Shown here: positions 34,545-42,700 of the stretch, piece by piece
How the letters are laid out: every line of letters starts with the position of its first letter
Numbering within the stretch: the stretch's first letter is position 1
DNA from: Ignavibacteriota bacterium
GTDB lineage: Bacteria; Bacteroidota; Ignavibacteria; UBA10030; UBA6906
DNA length: 50,199 nt
Direction of reading: 5' to 3'
Assembly (NCBI GenBank): GCA_016218065.1
Contig: JACRFA010000056.1
Location: 1-50,199, forward strand
Notes under the pieces: generated by a model
What the model was told of the DNA's origin: nothing
Seen by the model: only the letters and a program-made list of their open reading frames with translations
The model's database searches: none
Made by a program: the position numbers and the translations under genes

Positions 34545-35216
34545 CTATCCCTCTTTCATGACATACCCGACGCCGCGCACCGTGTGGATGAGCTTCGGTT
34601 CAAAGCCTTCGTCCACTTTGTTGCGGAGATGATTCACATACACGTCGATGATATTCGTGCCGGTGTCGAAGTTGTAGTCCCAGATATGTTCGGAGATGAT
34701 CGTGCGGCTGAGGACGCGGTCGCGATTGCGCATGAAATATTCCAGCAACGAATATTCCTTCGCCGTCAGATCGATCGACTTGCCGTTTCGTTTCGCTTTG
34801 TGCGTCACCGTATCAAGCTCGAGGTTCGATACCCGGAGCAGCGTCGATTTTTCCTGGGCGCCGCGGCGCAGCAGCGAGCGGACACGCGCCAGCAGTTCCT
34901 CGAACGCAAACGGCTTCGTCAGATAGTCGTCTGCTCCGCTGTCGAGTCCCGCGACTTTATCTTCCGTGGTGGTCTTTGCGGTGAGTATCAAGGTCGGCGT
35001 GGTCTTGTGTTTGGCGCGCACCGCTTTGATCAGATCGAGTCCGCTCATCTTGGGCAGCATCACGTCGAGGATAAGGAGATCGTAGTTCTCTGCTGTCGCC
35101 ATCTGCAATCCCTTTTCGCCGTCATGAGCAACATCGACGGCATACAGTTCTTCCTCCAGCCCTTGTTGGATAAATCGGGCAACCTTCTTCTCGTCTTCGA
35201 CTACCAGGATGCGCAT
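34545..35216 (-). CDS. OmpR/PhoB-family response regulator
   Basis: A 223-residue two-domain regulator. The receiver has MRILVVEDEKK, phosphoacceptor D51 in LLILDVMLPKMSG, and TAKTTTEDKVAGLDSGADDY with the conserved Lys in LTKPFAF. The C-terminal winged helix contains NGKSIDLTAKEYSLLEYFMR, ISEHIWDYNFDTGTNIIDVY and VRGVGYVMKEG. I use the ATG at 35214-35216 (GGGCAG before it), because the 58 residues upstream in the open frame are not receiver sequence. Partner of the kinase encoded directly downstream; target genes unknown, autoregulation usual. Confidence 0.94.
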   Translation of the reverse strand: MRILVVEDEKKVARFIQQGLEEELYAVDVAHDGEKGLQMATAENYDLLILDVMLPKMSGLDLIKAVRAKHKTTPTLILTAKTTTEDKVAGLDSGADDYLTKPFAFEELLARVRSLLRRGAQEKSTLLRVSNLELDTVTHKAKRNGKSIDLTAKEYSLLEYFMRNRDRVLSRTIISEHIWDYNFDTGTNIIDVYVNHLRNKVDEGFEPKLIHTVRGVGYVMKEG

Positions 35217-35462
35217 CGTCTGCCCCGTTTGTAAGTGAGACTCAAATTCGTGATGTGGTGGATGTTCGTTTGAAAAGTCCACCCCAAAGTAGATTTTTTT
35301 AATGAGAGTTGCAAAGCGGCAAGACGCGAATCTCGACGAAGGCATGAGCAAGATGCAAACGGGGCATACCCCTGATCTTTCTCGCTCCATGCTCGCCGCA
35401 GATGCCTTGGTATCTTTTCCGATTTCTCTCTATATTCATTCCAAGAATTTTCGAAGGCTTGA

Positions 35463-36323
35463 ATGAACACACGTTACCTTCTCCCGCTCACCGCACTTGT
35501 TTTCTTTTCCGGATGTATTCAGACCATTGCTGTTCGCTCCGTCGGCGGAATCGTCGAAGAGGGATTCGGCGCGTTCACCGAAGAAACGGATTTGCAGTTC
35601 GCCGGGCAGGCGCTGCCGGGCAACTTGAAGCTGCTCGAGGTGATGCTGAAGAACGATCCTGAGAACACGCGCATCCTCAAACTCCTGGCAGAAGGATACG
35701 CAAGCTACGCGCTCGGCTGGCTGGAAGACACTGATGTTGAGCGCGCACGCGCATTCTATATGCGAGCGAAGGAGTTCGGAATTCGAATTCTGGTACAAGA
35801 CTCCGATCTCAAGAAAGCATTGAACGGATCCCCCGACGACTTGAAAGCCGCGCTCGCAAGAAAGTCGAAAGACGAGGTGCCGGGAGTTTTCTGGACCGCG
35901 TTTGCCGAGGGGAGCTATCTCAACATCACGCTCACCGATCCGGATGCAGTTGCGTCAATTCCCCGCATCGAGACGATGATGAACTTTGTCGCGGAGAAAG
36001 ATTCCGGCTACTACTTTGGCGGCGCGCATCTGTTTCTCGGCACGTTATACGGCAGCCGATCAAAATTCCTCGGCGGCGATCCCGAGATTTCGCGGAAACA
36101 TTTTGAGAAGGCGCTGCGTTTGAATCAAGGCAAGTTCCTGATGACTCAGGTGTATTACGCAAAATCGTATGCAGCGCAAACGCTGAACGACACGCTGTTC
36201 ACGACGCTGTTGACGGAAGTAGAGGAAGCGTCGATTGACATCCTGCCGGAGTTTCGGCTCGGCAACACCATCGCCAAGAAGAAGGCGAAGCTGCTCCTCG
36301 CGAAGAAGGATGAGTTGTTTTAG
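35463..36323 (+). CDS. TatT-type TPR lipoprotein of a TRAP transporter
   Basis: A 286-residue lipoprotein (YLLPLTALVFFSGC, Cys18 as the lipid site) with TatT/T-component helices: GQALPGNLKLLEVMLKNDPE, RILKLLAEGYASYALGWLED and ISRKHFEKALRLNQGKFLMT. In Treponema pallidum the homologous T component forms a trimeric periplasmic partner for the TRAP binding protein, giving TPAT systems thought to carry hydrophobic ligands. The next genes here are DctP, DctQ and DctM homologues, which supports the role. Starts 246 bases from the divergent response-regulator gene. Confidence 0.88.
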   Translation: MNTRYLLPLTALVFFSGCIQTIAVRSVGGIVEEGFGAFTEETDLQFAGQALPGNLKLLEVMLKNDPENTRILKLLAEGYASYALGWLEDTDVERARAFYMRAKEFGIRILVQDSDLKKALNGSPDDLKAALARKSKDEVPGVFWTAFAEGSYLNITLTDPDAVASIPRIETMMNFVAEKDSGYYFGGAHLFLGTLYGSRSKFLGGDPEISRKHFEKALRLNQGKFLMTQVYYAKSYAAQTLNDTLFTTLLTEVEEASIDILPEFRLGNTIAKKKAKLLLAKKDELF

Positions 36324-36399
36324 CCAACACCTGAGCGCAGCGCGCGCCTGCCTTCTGAGTCCAATGAGGCGGGCAGGAAGGGTCTCCTCCTTCCAAAAC

Positions 36400-36414
36400 T
36401 TGACTACATTTTGG
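36400..36414 (+). promoter_or_regulatory. Promoter-like motif before dctP
   Basis: TTGACTACATTTTGG matches the recurring motif TTGRCTAYAYTTTG seen at 627-640 and 21274-21287. It lies about 90 bases before the DctP start and 77 after the TatT stop, so TRAP genes could have their own promoter. A GC-rich palindromic patch (GCGCGCCTGCCT...AGGCGGGCAGG, 36338-36377) stands between tatT and the motif. Confidence 0.4.
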
Positions 36415-36505
36415 AGATGGGGTTGTGGATTGTTGGATTAGAGGTTCTTCGCAATCGTCGCTCGCTTGAACGCTTCGTGAAAAGCAATTCCTAATCTATT
36501 GAAAG

Positions 36506-37534
36506 ATGAAACCGATGAAATTCCCATTGACCCTACTTGCCGGCGTGAGCATTCTTCTTTCCTCGTTCGCGTTCGCACAGCAGCCGCAATACACAATCAA
36601 GTTTGCCTCGCTCGCTCCCGAAGGCAGCACATGGACAAATGTACTGAGGGAGTTTGATGCCGCGGTCCGAAAAGAGAGCGGCGGCAGGCTCGGCTTCAAG
36701 ATTTACGCAGGCGGCGTGCAGGGCGAGGACAAAGATGTGCTACGCAAAATGCGACTCGGTCAGTTGCACAGCGCCGGCCTTACAGGTTTCGGACTGGGCG
36801 AGATTGCTTCGAAAGTCCGCATTCTCGATTCGCCGTTCCTCTTCCAGAACTACGACGAAGTCGATAACGTGTACACAAAATTTGCCGATGAATTCGACAA
36901 GGCGTTCCGCGACAATGGCTACGTGCTGCTCGGTTGGGCAGAGGTGGGTTGGGTGTACGTGTTGACGAACAAGCCGGTCAGAACGCTTGCCGATATGAAC
37001 GGTGTGAAAATGTGGATGTGGGAGGGAGACAAAGTCGCGGAGGCAACGTTCCGCTCGCTCGGCATCAGTCCAATTCCGTTGTCCGTCATTGACGTTCTGA
37101 CCTCGCTGCAAACCGGACTCATCAATGGCGCGTACACATCGCCGCTGGCAGCGCTCGTGTTGCAGTGGCACACGCGTGTGAAGTACATGATGAATCTTCC
37201 GCTCGCCGACGCCTCCGGCGCAGTTGTGGTGACGAAAAAGAAGTTCGACGAGCTTCCGCCCGATCTGCAGGAAATCCTGCTGCGCAACGGCAAGAAGTAC
37301 ATGCGCGACCTGACGCTGCGCTCGCGCAAAGAAAACGCCGACGCGATCACCGTGATGAAGAAAGCGGGCATTCAATTGGTCGACGTGACCTCGCAGTCTG
37401 CGATTCAAGAGTATGTCGCTGCCGGGAAGAAAGCGCGACAGTCGCTCGTCGGCAAATTGTACGATCAGGATTTTCTGGATCGCGTCGAGAAGTCAGTGAC
37501 CGATTTTCGCAGCTCGAAATCGGGGAAGAAGTAG
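36506..37534 (+). CDS. TRAP transporter solute-binding protein (DctP type)
   Basis: A 342-residue exported binding protein. Signal peptide LTLLAGVSILLSSFAFAQ; then YTIKFASLAPEGSTWTN, GVQGEDKDVLRKMRLGQLHS, a ligand-shell region with NGVKMWMWEGDKVAEATFRS and SPIPLSVIDVLTSLQTGLIN, typical of DctP. The usual conserved Arg of carboxylate binders is not evident in the RMWEGD region, as expected for TPAT-type ligands. ATG 36506 or 36515 may start. It shares one base with the next gene (TAGTG), which is an unrelated nucleotidyltransferase. Confidence 0.9.
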   Translation: MKPMKFPLTLLAGVSILLSSFAFAQQPQYTIKFASLAPEGSTWTNVLREFDAAVRKESGGRLGFKIYAGGVQGEDKDVLRKMRLGQLHSAGLTGFGLGEIASKVRILDSPFLFQNYDEVDNVYTKFADEFDKAFRDNGYVLLGWAEVGWVYVLTNKPVRTLADMNGVKMWMWEGDKVAEATFRSLGISPIPLSVIDVLTSLQTGLINGAYTSPLAALVLQWHTRVKYMMNLPLADASGAVVVTKKKFDELPPDLQEILLRNGKKYMRDLTLRSRKENADAITVMKKAGIQLVDVTSQSAIQEYVAAGKKARQSLVGKLYDQDFLDRVEKSVTDFRSSKSGKK

Positions 37535-37917
37535 TGGAACGGGTCGCGCCATCGGACGATCGTACTGCAACACAGAGTGCAACCGGCAAGCGTGTCCCTT
37601 CAACCCGCGAGGAAATTGCAGCAGCAATCATTTCCGTCGCAAAAGAAATTGGCGCGTCGAAGGCAATTCTCTTTGGTTCATTTGCACGAGGCACTGAAGA
37701 TCGACGGAGCGACGTCGATGTTGTGTTCGTTCAGGAGACGGAAGAGCGATTCGTGCAGCGTCCGGACAAAGCGTTGCGTATGCTCTACCGGCTGATTCGC
37801 GGAAGAGGCATCGACGTATTGATCTACACTCCCCAGGAATTCGAACGCATGTTGACCTCCGGCAACTTCTTCATCACGCGAGTGGTAAGGGAAGGGAAGA
37901 CGCTGTATGAGTCGTGA
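37534..37917 (+). CDS. MNT-type minimal nucleotidyltransferase (antitoxin-like)
   Basis: A 127-residue protein with the pol-beta nucleotidyltransferase core ILFGSFARGTEDRRSDVDVV (GSF...R, then the DxD metal pair). In MNT-HEPN modules the enzyme transfers AMP to the HEPN RNase and inactivates it. The gene starts with GTG inside the dctP stop (TAGTG) and overlaps the HEPN gene by 11 bases. This places a TA-type module between dctP and dctQ, inside the TRAP operon. The first ~25 residues are not conserved, so the exact start is less sure. Confidence 0.85.
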   Translation: MERVAPSDDRTATQSATGKRVPSTREEIAAAIISVAKEIGASKAILFGSFARGTEDRRSDVDVVFVQETEERFVQRPDKALRMLYRLIRGRGIDVLIYTPQEFERMLTSGNFFITRVVREGKTLYES

Positions 37918-38319
37918 GAAGCAACAACGCGACGCGCTGCTATGGCTCGGCCAAGCTCAAGACGATCTGGCGGCTGCCGCGACTCTTGCTTCTTCGGGAA
38001 AACATGCGAAGCGTGCTTTCTCTGCCAACAGGCCGGTGAGAAGGCGCTCAAGTCCGTGTGGTTCTTTTTCGGCCTGGAACCCTGGGGTCACTCGCTGACA
38101 TATTTGATTGAAGATATGGAACATCAGTCTGCAAGGGAAATGCTTGCGTCGCTCGCAGAAGTAGCGGCGACATTGGATAAGCTGTACATCCCGACTCGCT
38201 ATCCGCATAGCTTGCCTGACATGATGCCTCGTGATGCGTATCGCGACAAAGACAGCGCCGGGGCCATGGCCGCAGCCGCGCAAGTTGTGAAGACTGCAAA
38301 AACTATTTGCCGATTTTGA
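37907..38319 (+). pseudogene. HEPN-domain protein, reading frame shifted
   Basis: Two frames together give one HEPN protein of about 137 residues. Frame one from ATG 37907 reads QQRDALLWLGQAQDDLAAAA then TLASSGK. The second frame continues CFLCQQAGEKALKSVWFFFG, HSLTYLIEDM and RYPHSLPDMMPRDAYRDK to TGA at 38319. The switch is -1 and falls at about 37996-38012. A lost G would restore the frame as HAEACF. At the same spot the sequence TCG GGA AAA contains a G GGA AAA slippery heptamer in zero frame, so ribosomal frameshifting is an alternative. The 37942 ATG of the second frame is unlikely to be real. Confidence 0.75.
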
Positions 38320-38393
38320 GTAGCGCCAATCTTTGAACGCATGCCGCGAACGATTTAGTCCACGCAACGACAAATATTTCCACTTAAGATTGT

Positions 38394-38897
38394 ATGAGTT
38401 TCATCCGCACGCTTGACCGCCTCCTCGTCAAATCCGAAACAGCTATTCTCGTCCTCTTTCTCTCCGTGATGATCCTGCTTTCATTCGCTCAGGTTTTCCT
38501 GCGCAACGTGTGGGGCATCGGATTTCTGTGGGCTGATCCGCTCATTCGTCATCTGGTGATTTGGGTCGGATTTCTCGGCGCGGCGGTTGCCACGCACGAA
38601 GATCGCCACATCAGCATCGATGCAATAACGCGATTCCTTCCGCCGAGAATAAAGTCGCTCGCACATATCCTGACCTCAGTGTTCGCGCTTGTTGTGTGCT
38701 ACTTTCTTGCTGATGCGGCGTGGAAGTTTTTCATAGATGAGAAGATTTCCGGCGAAGAGCTTGTGCTTTCCATCCCGTTGTGGGCGGCCATCGTCATTAT
38801 TCCTGTCGGCTACGGACTGATGATGATACATTTTTTGGTGAAGATCGCCGAGCATGCGGTTCTCCTCTTCGCGCGACCGGAGGCGAGGCCACAATGA
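38394..38897 (+). CDS. TRAP transporter small permease (DctQ type)
   Basis: A 167-residue inner-membrane protein with four helices and the DctQ signature around MILLSFAQVFLRNVWGIGFL, WADPLIRHLVIWVGFLGA and THEDRHISIDAITRFLP. It links the binding protein to the large permease. It overlaps the large permease gene by four bases (ATGA). A 74-base gap separates it from the intervening HEPN gene. The gap has no obvious promoter, so it is likely expressed by read-through. Confidence 0.92.
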   Translation: MSFIRTLDRLLVKSETAILVLFLSVMILLSFAQVFLRNVWGIGFLWADPLIRHLVIWVGFLGAAVATHEDRHISIDAITRFLPPRIKSLAHILTSVFALVVCYFLADAAWKFFIDEKISGEELVLSIPLWAAIVIIPVGYGLMMIHFLVKIAEHAVLLFARPEARPQ

Positions 38898-40174
38898 AAC
38901 TCGTTCTGATCGTCCTCGCGTTCGTTCTCGTCGCGCTGCTTGGCGCGCCTCTCTTCACCCTCATCGGGTCGATTGCGATGTTGAGCTTCAGCGCCGAAGA
39001 CATCGACTCGTCGGCAGTGATGGTTGAGTTGTACCGTATTTGCAGCAACCCGACGCTCGTCGCGATTCCGCTCTTCACTTTCGCAGGCTACGTGTTGGCG
39101 GAAAGCAAAACTCCTCAGCGCCTCGTGAATCTCGCGCGGGCGTTCTTCGGCTCATTCACCGGCGGATTCGCTGTTGTCGTGCTGGTAACATGCGCAGTCT
39201 TCACCGCGTTCACCGGCGCATCGGGCGTCACGATCGTTGCGCTCGGCGGACTTCTCTTTCCCATCCTGCTCAAGGAACAGTATCCCGAAAAATTCGCGCT
39301 CGGACTCATCACCACATCGGGCAGCCTGGGATTGTTGTTCCCGCCAAGTCTGCCGATCATTCTGTATTCGGTGACGGCAAAACTGAGCATCGACCAGCTC
39401 TTCACGGCCGGATTGATTCCGGGCATCCTCCTCGTCGTCATTCTCTCCACCTACGGAATTCAGCAAGGCAAAAAAGCCAAAGTGCCCACGACGCCGTTCT
39501 CATGGACGAATGTCAAAAGCTCCGTGCGTGAGGCGATCTGGGAAATTCCGTTGCCGATCATCGTCATCGGCGGCATCTATGCCGGAACGTTCACCGCCAC
39601 CGAAGCGGCCGCGATCACGGCGTTCTACGTGTTGATTGTCGAAGTGTTCATCTACAAAGATCTGAATCTCTTCCGCGACGTTCCGCGTGTGATGCGCGAA
39701 AGCATGGTGCTCGTCGGCGCAATTCTGATGATCATCGGCACCGCGATGGGACTCACCAACTATCTCGTCGATAACGAAGTGCCGCTGAAGCTCTTCGAGT
39801 TCACCAAAACGTTCATCAGCAGTGCGACGATGTTTCTCATCGTGCTGAATCTTTTCCTGATTATTGTCGGGATGATGATGGACATTTTTTCGGCGATCAT
39901 CATTGTCGTTCCGCTCATTATTCCCATCGCGACTGCGTACGGCGTCGACCCGATTCACCTCGGCATCATATTTCTAACAAATCTGGAAATCGGCTACCTG
40001 ACACCGCCGGTGGGGTTGAACCTCTTCATCTCGAGCATCCGGTTCAAAAAGCCCGTCTTCACCATCGTGCGAGCAACGCTGCCGTACATCGGCATTCTGC
40101 TCGTTGCGCTTCTGATCATCACGTACATGCCGTCGATCAGTCTCTGGTTGGTCAATGCGCTCGGCGTGAAGTAG
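38894..40174 (+). CDS. TRAP transporter large permease (DctM type)
   Basis: A 426-residue inner-membrane transporter with about 12 helices, the sodium-coupled transport subunit. DctM features include NPTLVAIPLFTFAGYVLAES, GASGVTIVALGGLLFPIL, GSLGLLFPPSLPIILYS (helical hairpin), GTFTATEAAAITAFYVLIVE and LEIGYLTPPVGLNLFISS. The start is the ATG at 38894 in the DctQ stop overlap; a longer frame from 38780 is only read-through of dctQ sequence. With TatT, DctP and DctQ it makes a complete TPAT-type TRAP importer; substrate unknown. Confidence 0.94.
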   Translation: MKLVLIVLAFVLVALLGAPLFTLIGSIAMLSFSAEDIDSSAVMVELYRICSNPTLVAIPLFTFAGYVLAESKTPQRLVNLARAFFGSFTGGFAVVVLVTCAVFTAFTGASGVTIVALGGLLFPILLKEQYPEKFALGLITTSGSLGLLFPPSLPIILYSVTAKLSIDQLFTAGLIPGILLVVILSTYGIQQGKKAKVPTTPFSWTNVKSSVREAIWEIPLPIIVIGGIYAGTFTATEAAAITAFYVLIVEVFIYKDLNLFRDVPRVMRESMVLVGAILMIIGTAMGLTNYLVDNEVPLKLFEFTKTFISSATMFLIVLNLFLIIVGMMMDIFSAIIIVVPLIIPIATAYGVDPIHLGIIFLTNLEIGYLTPPVGLNLFISSIRFKKPVFTIVRATLPYIGILLVALLIITYMPSISLWLVNALGVK

Positions 40175-40213
40175 CCTTGCGTCGTAGGCTTGCGTCGTAG
40201 ACTTGCGTCTCTT
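40175..40213. repeat. Three tandem 13-base repeats after dctM
   Basis: CCTTGCGTCGTAG, GCTTGCGTCGTAG and the partial ACTTGCGTCTCTT follow directly after the dctM stop, the third degenerate. No function is apparent. Confidence 0.6.
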
Positions 40214-40240
40214 CGCTGAAACAGTATCTTGTTCCACAGT

Positions 40241-40585
40241 ATGAAATGGATTGGCAAAATAGCTCTCATCGTTCTTGCGTCGTTCTACTTGATGACGACG
40301 TCTGCCATTTCGGTGCGGGTCATCAGCGAAGGTATTCCCTGCAGCGGCGCAAATGCAATCGACACGTGGAGCGGCAAGTCCGCCGAGATTCCCGCGAAGC
40401 TCACATCTCAGCGCGGACATGTATCGCTTGCAAAAGCTATCCCTTGCCCCTCTCCTCACGTCAACGCGGCAATTGTTCCTCCCGTCGTCGATGAACAGAG
40501 AACCGTCATCGAGTTGCCCGTAATCGGGAACTCACGCGCGTTCTTCAGCTTATCTCTCTGCGATCGGGCGCCGCCTCTCGCGTAA
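40241..40585 (+). CDS. Small exported hypothetical protein
   Basis: A 114-residue frame beginning with a signal peptide (WIGKIALIVLASFYLMTTSA) and continuing with a Pro/Ser/Ala-rich stretch holding CSGANAIDTWSGKSAEIPAK and three Cys residues. I recognise no family. The good signal peptide argues for a real gene, but no clear ribosome site precedes the ATG and codon usage in the second half is unremarkable. It stands 66 bases after dctM on the same strand. Confidence 0.45.
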   Translation: MKWIGKIALIVLASFYLMTTSAISVRVISEGIPCSGANAIDTWSGKSAEIPAKLTSQRGHVSLAKAIPCPSPHVNAAIVPPVVDEQRTVIELPVIGNSRAFFSLSLCDRAPPLA

Positions 40586-40703
40586 CATCTCTTTCCCATA
40601 ATTCTCAACAATCGAAGCTGCCTGTGTTCCTCGGATTTTGAGGAGCCTCTGTTGACTTCGATCTATTCCATTTTGTTGAATCGATTTCCAAAGGAGAAGA
40701 GCC

Positions 40704-40859
40704 ATGTCACGCGATCAAAAAGAATCGACATCGAAATCATCCCAACACATCTCTCAAGAGCCGCCAGAAACAGGATCATCATGGCAGATCAAGTTCGTTC
40801 TTGCCGTCATCGTCCTGGGTTTGCTCCTTCTGATTCTGAAAGCGCTTGGGTTGGTATAG
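40704..40859 (+). CDS. Small single-span membrane protein, 51 residues
   Basis: ATG at 40704 has a strong AAAGGAGAAG seven bases upstream. The protein begins with a Ser/Gln/Glu-rich cytosolic part (RDQKESTSKSSQHISQE) and ends in one hydrophobic helix FVLAVIVLGLLLLILKALGL before TAG. The spaced Shine-Dalgarno and the amphipathic-free helix support expression. Function unknown; it could be a small regulator or an accessory of a membrane complex. It is convergent with the glycosidase gene 21 bases further on. Confidence 0.6.
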   Translation: MSRDQKESTSKSSQHISQEPPETGSSWQIKFVLAVIVLGLLLLILKALGLV

Positions 40860-40880
40860 ACCGGCGAAGAAGGAACATTT

Positions 40881-42314
40881 TCACTGGTGAGTTTTCAGCA
40901 ACAAGGGGCTGCTCTCGTTGTTCCCTTTGTCGAATGCCGTCACTACGTAGTAGAGCGGCCTCGATGCCTCTGCGTTCGTGTCTGTGAAGTTCGTCTGCGA
41001 CGTGCGGCCCAGGAGAAATCCGGGATTGTTGGTGTTGAATTGCGGAGAGTCGAAGCGATACACTGCGTAGAAGCGTGCCTCGTCTCCGTCTCGTGCCCGC
41101 GCAGGTTGGCGCCATTGTAACTGAACGGTCCGATCGGCTTTCTGCATGACCTGCGGATTGGTCGGAGCAAGCGGCGGAATGCTATCCTTCCACGGCATGG
41201 AAGGCGGAATGGCAAGCGCAGGGTAGCTCGTTCGAAAATCTGTCGAAGCAACATTCTCATACCGGAAGAACACCTGACCCGACGTCTTCAACTTGCGCGA
41301 CGAGATAATCTGATCGGGCAGTTGCGCAAGTATCTCCGGCCTGTACGCGCCGATGCTCACATAGATGTGTCGTCCGCCAGAATCTTTCATCCAGCTGTTG
41401 GTGAGATAGGCGAAGTCGGGCCCGCGCGTTTCGAACTCGAGCGTCCAATAGACTTGCGGCGCAAGGTAATCGAGCCAGCCGTTCTTCAGCCATGATCGGG
41501 AGTTCTGCAGGAAATCGGAGACCGCGCCCGCGGCGATCTTCGTGTTGGGTTGCGCGCTTAACGCTCCGCCGAAATTGCCGAGCGGCGCAGCGCCAACTTT
41601 GAGCATCGGATTGACGCGCAGGAGTTCGTTGTACGCCCGACGCACGAAGTCGTTGATGTTCTCCTGCCGCCACTCGTCGAGCGTCAGCCCGCGTCCGAAT
41701 TTCCGGTACGTCGTGCGATCGGGAAAATCTCTGCCCGGGTAACGAATGAAATCGAAGCAGATGCCGTCGAGATCGTAGTGTTGGGCGAGATCGCGCAGCA
41801 CGGTGAGAATGTAGTCTGTTACCTCCGGTTCGCCCGGGTCGAACCACTGTTCATCTTCGTAGCGCACGACCCAATCGGGGAAGGCGCGGGCGGGATGGTG
41901 CGGCGAGCTTGCCGCCGGCGGACCGGCGCCGCGAATCTTGTACACGTTGAACCACGCGTGGACTTCCATGCCGGCATCGTGCGCGTGTTGAATGACGAAC
42001 GCGAGCGGATCCCAGCCGGGATTCTTGCCGAGCGTTCCCGTGAGGTTCTCTGCCCACGGCTCGTAAGCCGAACGATAGTACGCGTCGCCGCGTGCACGTA
42101 CTTGAAAGAAGATGGCATTGAGATTAGCTTCCCTCATGCTCAAGATCATCTCACGCAACGATTGCTGCTGCTCGGCCGCGTCGTACGACTTGGGCCAATC
42201 GAGTCCGCTGGTGGTAGTGATGTACACGCCGCGCAGCTCGCGCTTCGGCAACGACTGCGCGGACGCAGTCATGACGATCAGAATCAACACACAACAGACA
42301 ATGCCGAATCGCAA
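40881..42314 (-). CDS. DUF187/GHL10-family glycoside hydrolase-like exported protein
   Basis: A 477-residue exported protein. The signal peptide is FGIVCCVLILIVMTASAQ. A TIM-barrel of the family-10-like hydrolases (DUF187, YngK type) follows, with RELRGVYITTTSGLDWP, NLNAIFFQVRARGDAYYRSA, PLAFVIQHAHDAGMEVHAWF, YDLDGICFDFIRYPGR and DYLAPQVYW. A C-terminal fibronectin-type III-like domain (about 385-477) contains TVQLQWRQP and RFYAVYRF. Members probably cleave peptidoglycan or surface polysaccharide; activity is rarely tested. The Asp in FDFIRYPG is a candidate catalytic residue. Confidence 0.86.
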   Translation of the reverse strand: MRFGIVCCVLILIVMTASAQSLPKRELRGVYITTTSGLDWPKSYDAAEQQQSLREMILSMREANLNAIFFQVRARGDAYYRSAYEPWAENLTGTLGKNPGWDPLAFVIQHAHDAGMEVHAWFNVYKIRGAGPPAASSPHHPARAFPDWVVRYEDEQWFDPGEPEVTDYILTVLRDLAQHYDLDGICFDFIRYPGRDFPDRTTYRKFGRGLTLDEWRQENINDFVRRAYNELLRVNPMLKVGAAPLGNFGGALSAQPNTKIAAGAVSDFLQNSRSWLKNGWLDYLAPQVYWTLEFETRGPDFAYLTNSWMKDSGGRHIYVSIGAYRPEILAQLPDQIISSRKLKTSGQVFFRYENVASTDFRTSYPALAIPPSMPWKDSIPPLAPTNPQVMQKADRTVQLQWRQPARARDGDEARFYAVYRFDSPQFNTNNPGFLLGRTSQTNFTDTNAEASRPLYYVVTAFDKGNNESSPLLLKTHQ

Positions 42315-42425
42315 CTGGCGAGTTCAGTTAGTGAGACATGCTTTGTAGATAAGATACGTTCTCCGGGCAGAAATGCAAAAGGGATTTCTTGACTGTCACG
42401 GCAACGAATTCTGCTCGAGCAGACG

Positions 42426-42480
42426 CAACACATTCCCCTCTGTGCGATTGGATGTGTATAGGGGAGAGGGGAAGCGAAGG
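42426..42480. repeat. DUF559-associated 55-base repeat, copy 1
   Basis: It starts CAACACATTCCCCTCTGTG and ends GAGAGGGGAAGCGAAGG, with TTCCCCTCT and AGAGGGGAA as inverted stem arms. Copy 2 lies at 42621-42675 with about five mismatches, and the first 19 bases recur at 43130-43148. Confidence 0.75.
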
Positions 42481-42620
42481 CCTGCCCGCCTCAAAGAACA
42501 CCATAGGCAGGCGGGGGTGTGTTGCAGGTGTAGTGAACACACCCCGTCCCGACTCACTTCGTTCGTCGTGACACCCCTCTCAAGAGGGGAATCAATGTCG
42601 TGCGATGAAAGAAACTTGCA

Positions 42621-42675
42621 CAACACATTCCCCTCTGTGTGATGGGATGTGTGTAGGAGAGAGGGGAAGCGAAGG
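42621..42675. repeat. DUF559-associated 55-base repeat, copy 2
   Basis: Direct repeat of 42426-42480, 195 bases away, sharing the CAACACATTCCCCTCTGTG start and GAGAGGGGAAGCGAAGG end. It ends 25 bases before the DUF559 start codon. Confidence 0.75.
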
Positions 42676-42700
42676 GGTGTGTCAACAGTTGGAACTGACA

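Larger units (their letters stand above)
42315..42700. other. Repeat-dense region before the DUF559 gene
   Basis: No gene. It carries the two 55-base direct repeats described separately. Between them are a hairpin GCCTGCCCGCC/GGCAGGCGGG (about 42480-42516) and a perfect CCCCTCT-CA-AGAGGGG hairpin near 42574-42589. The dense set of stems suggests a mobile or formerly mobile unit. Confidence 0.55.

Noticed and set aside
37942-38319. A separate 125-residue protein starting at ATG 37942
   Set aside because: Its first ~22 residues are the wrong-frame reading of the HEPN N-terminus; the HEPN fold needs the frame from 37907 joined to this one.
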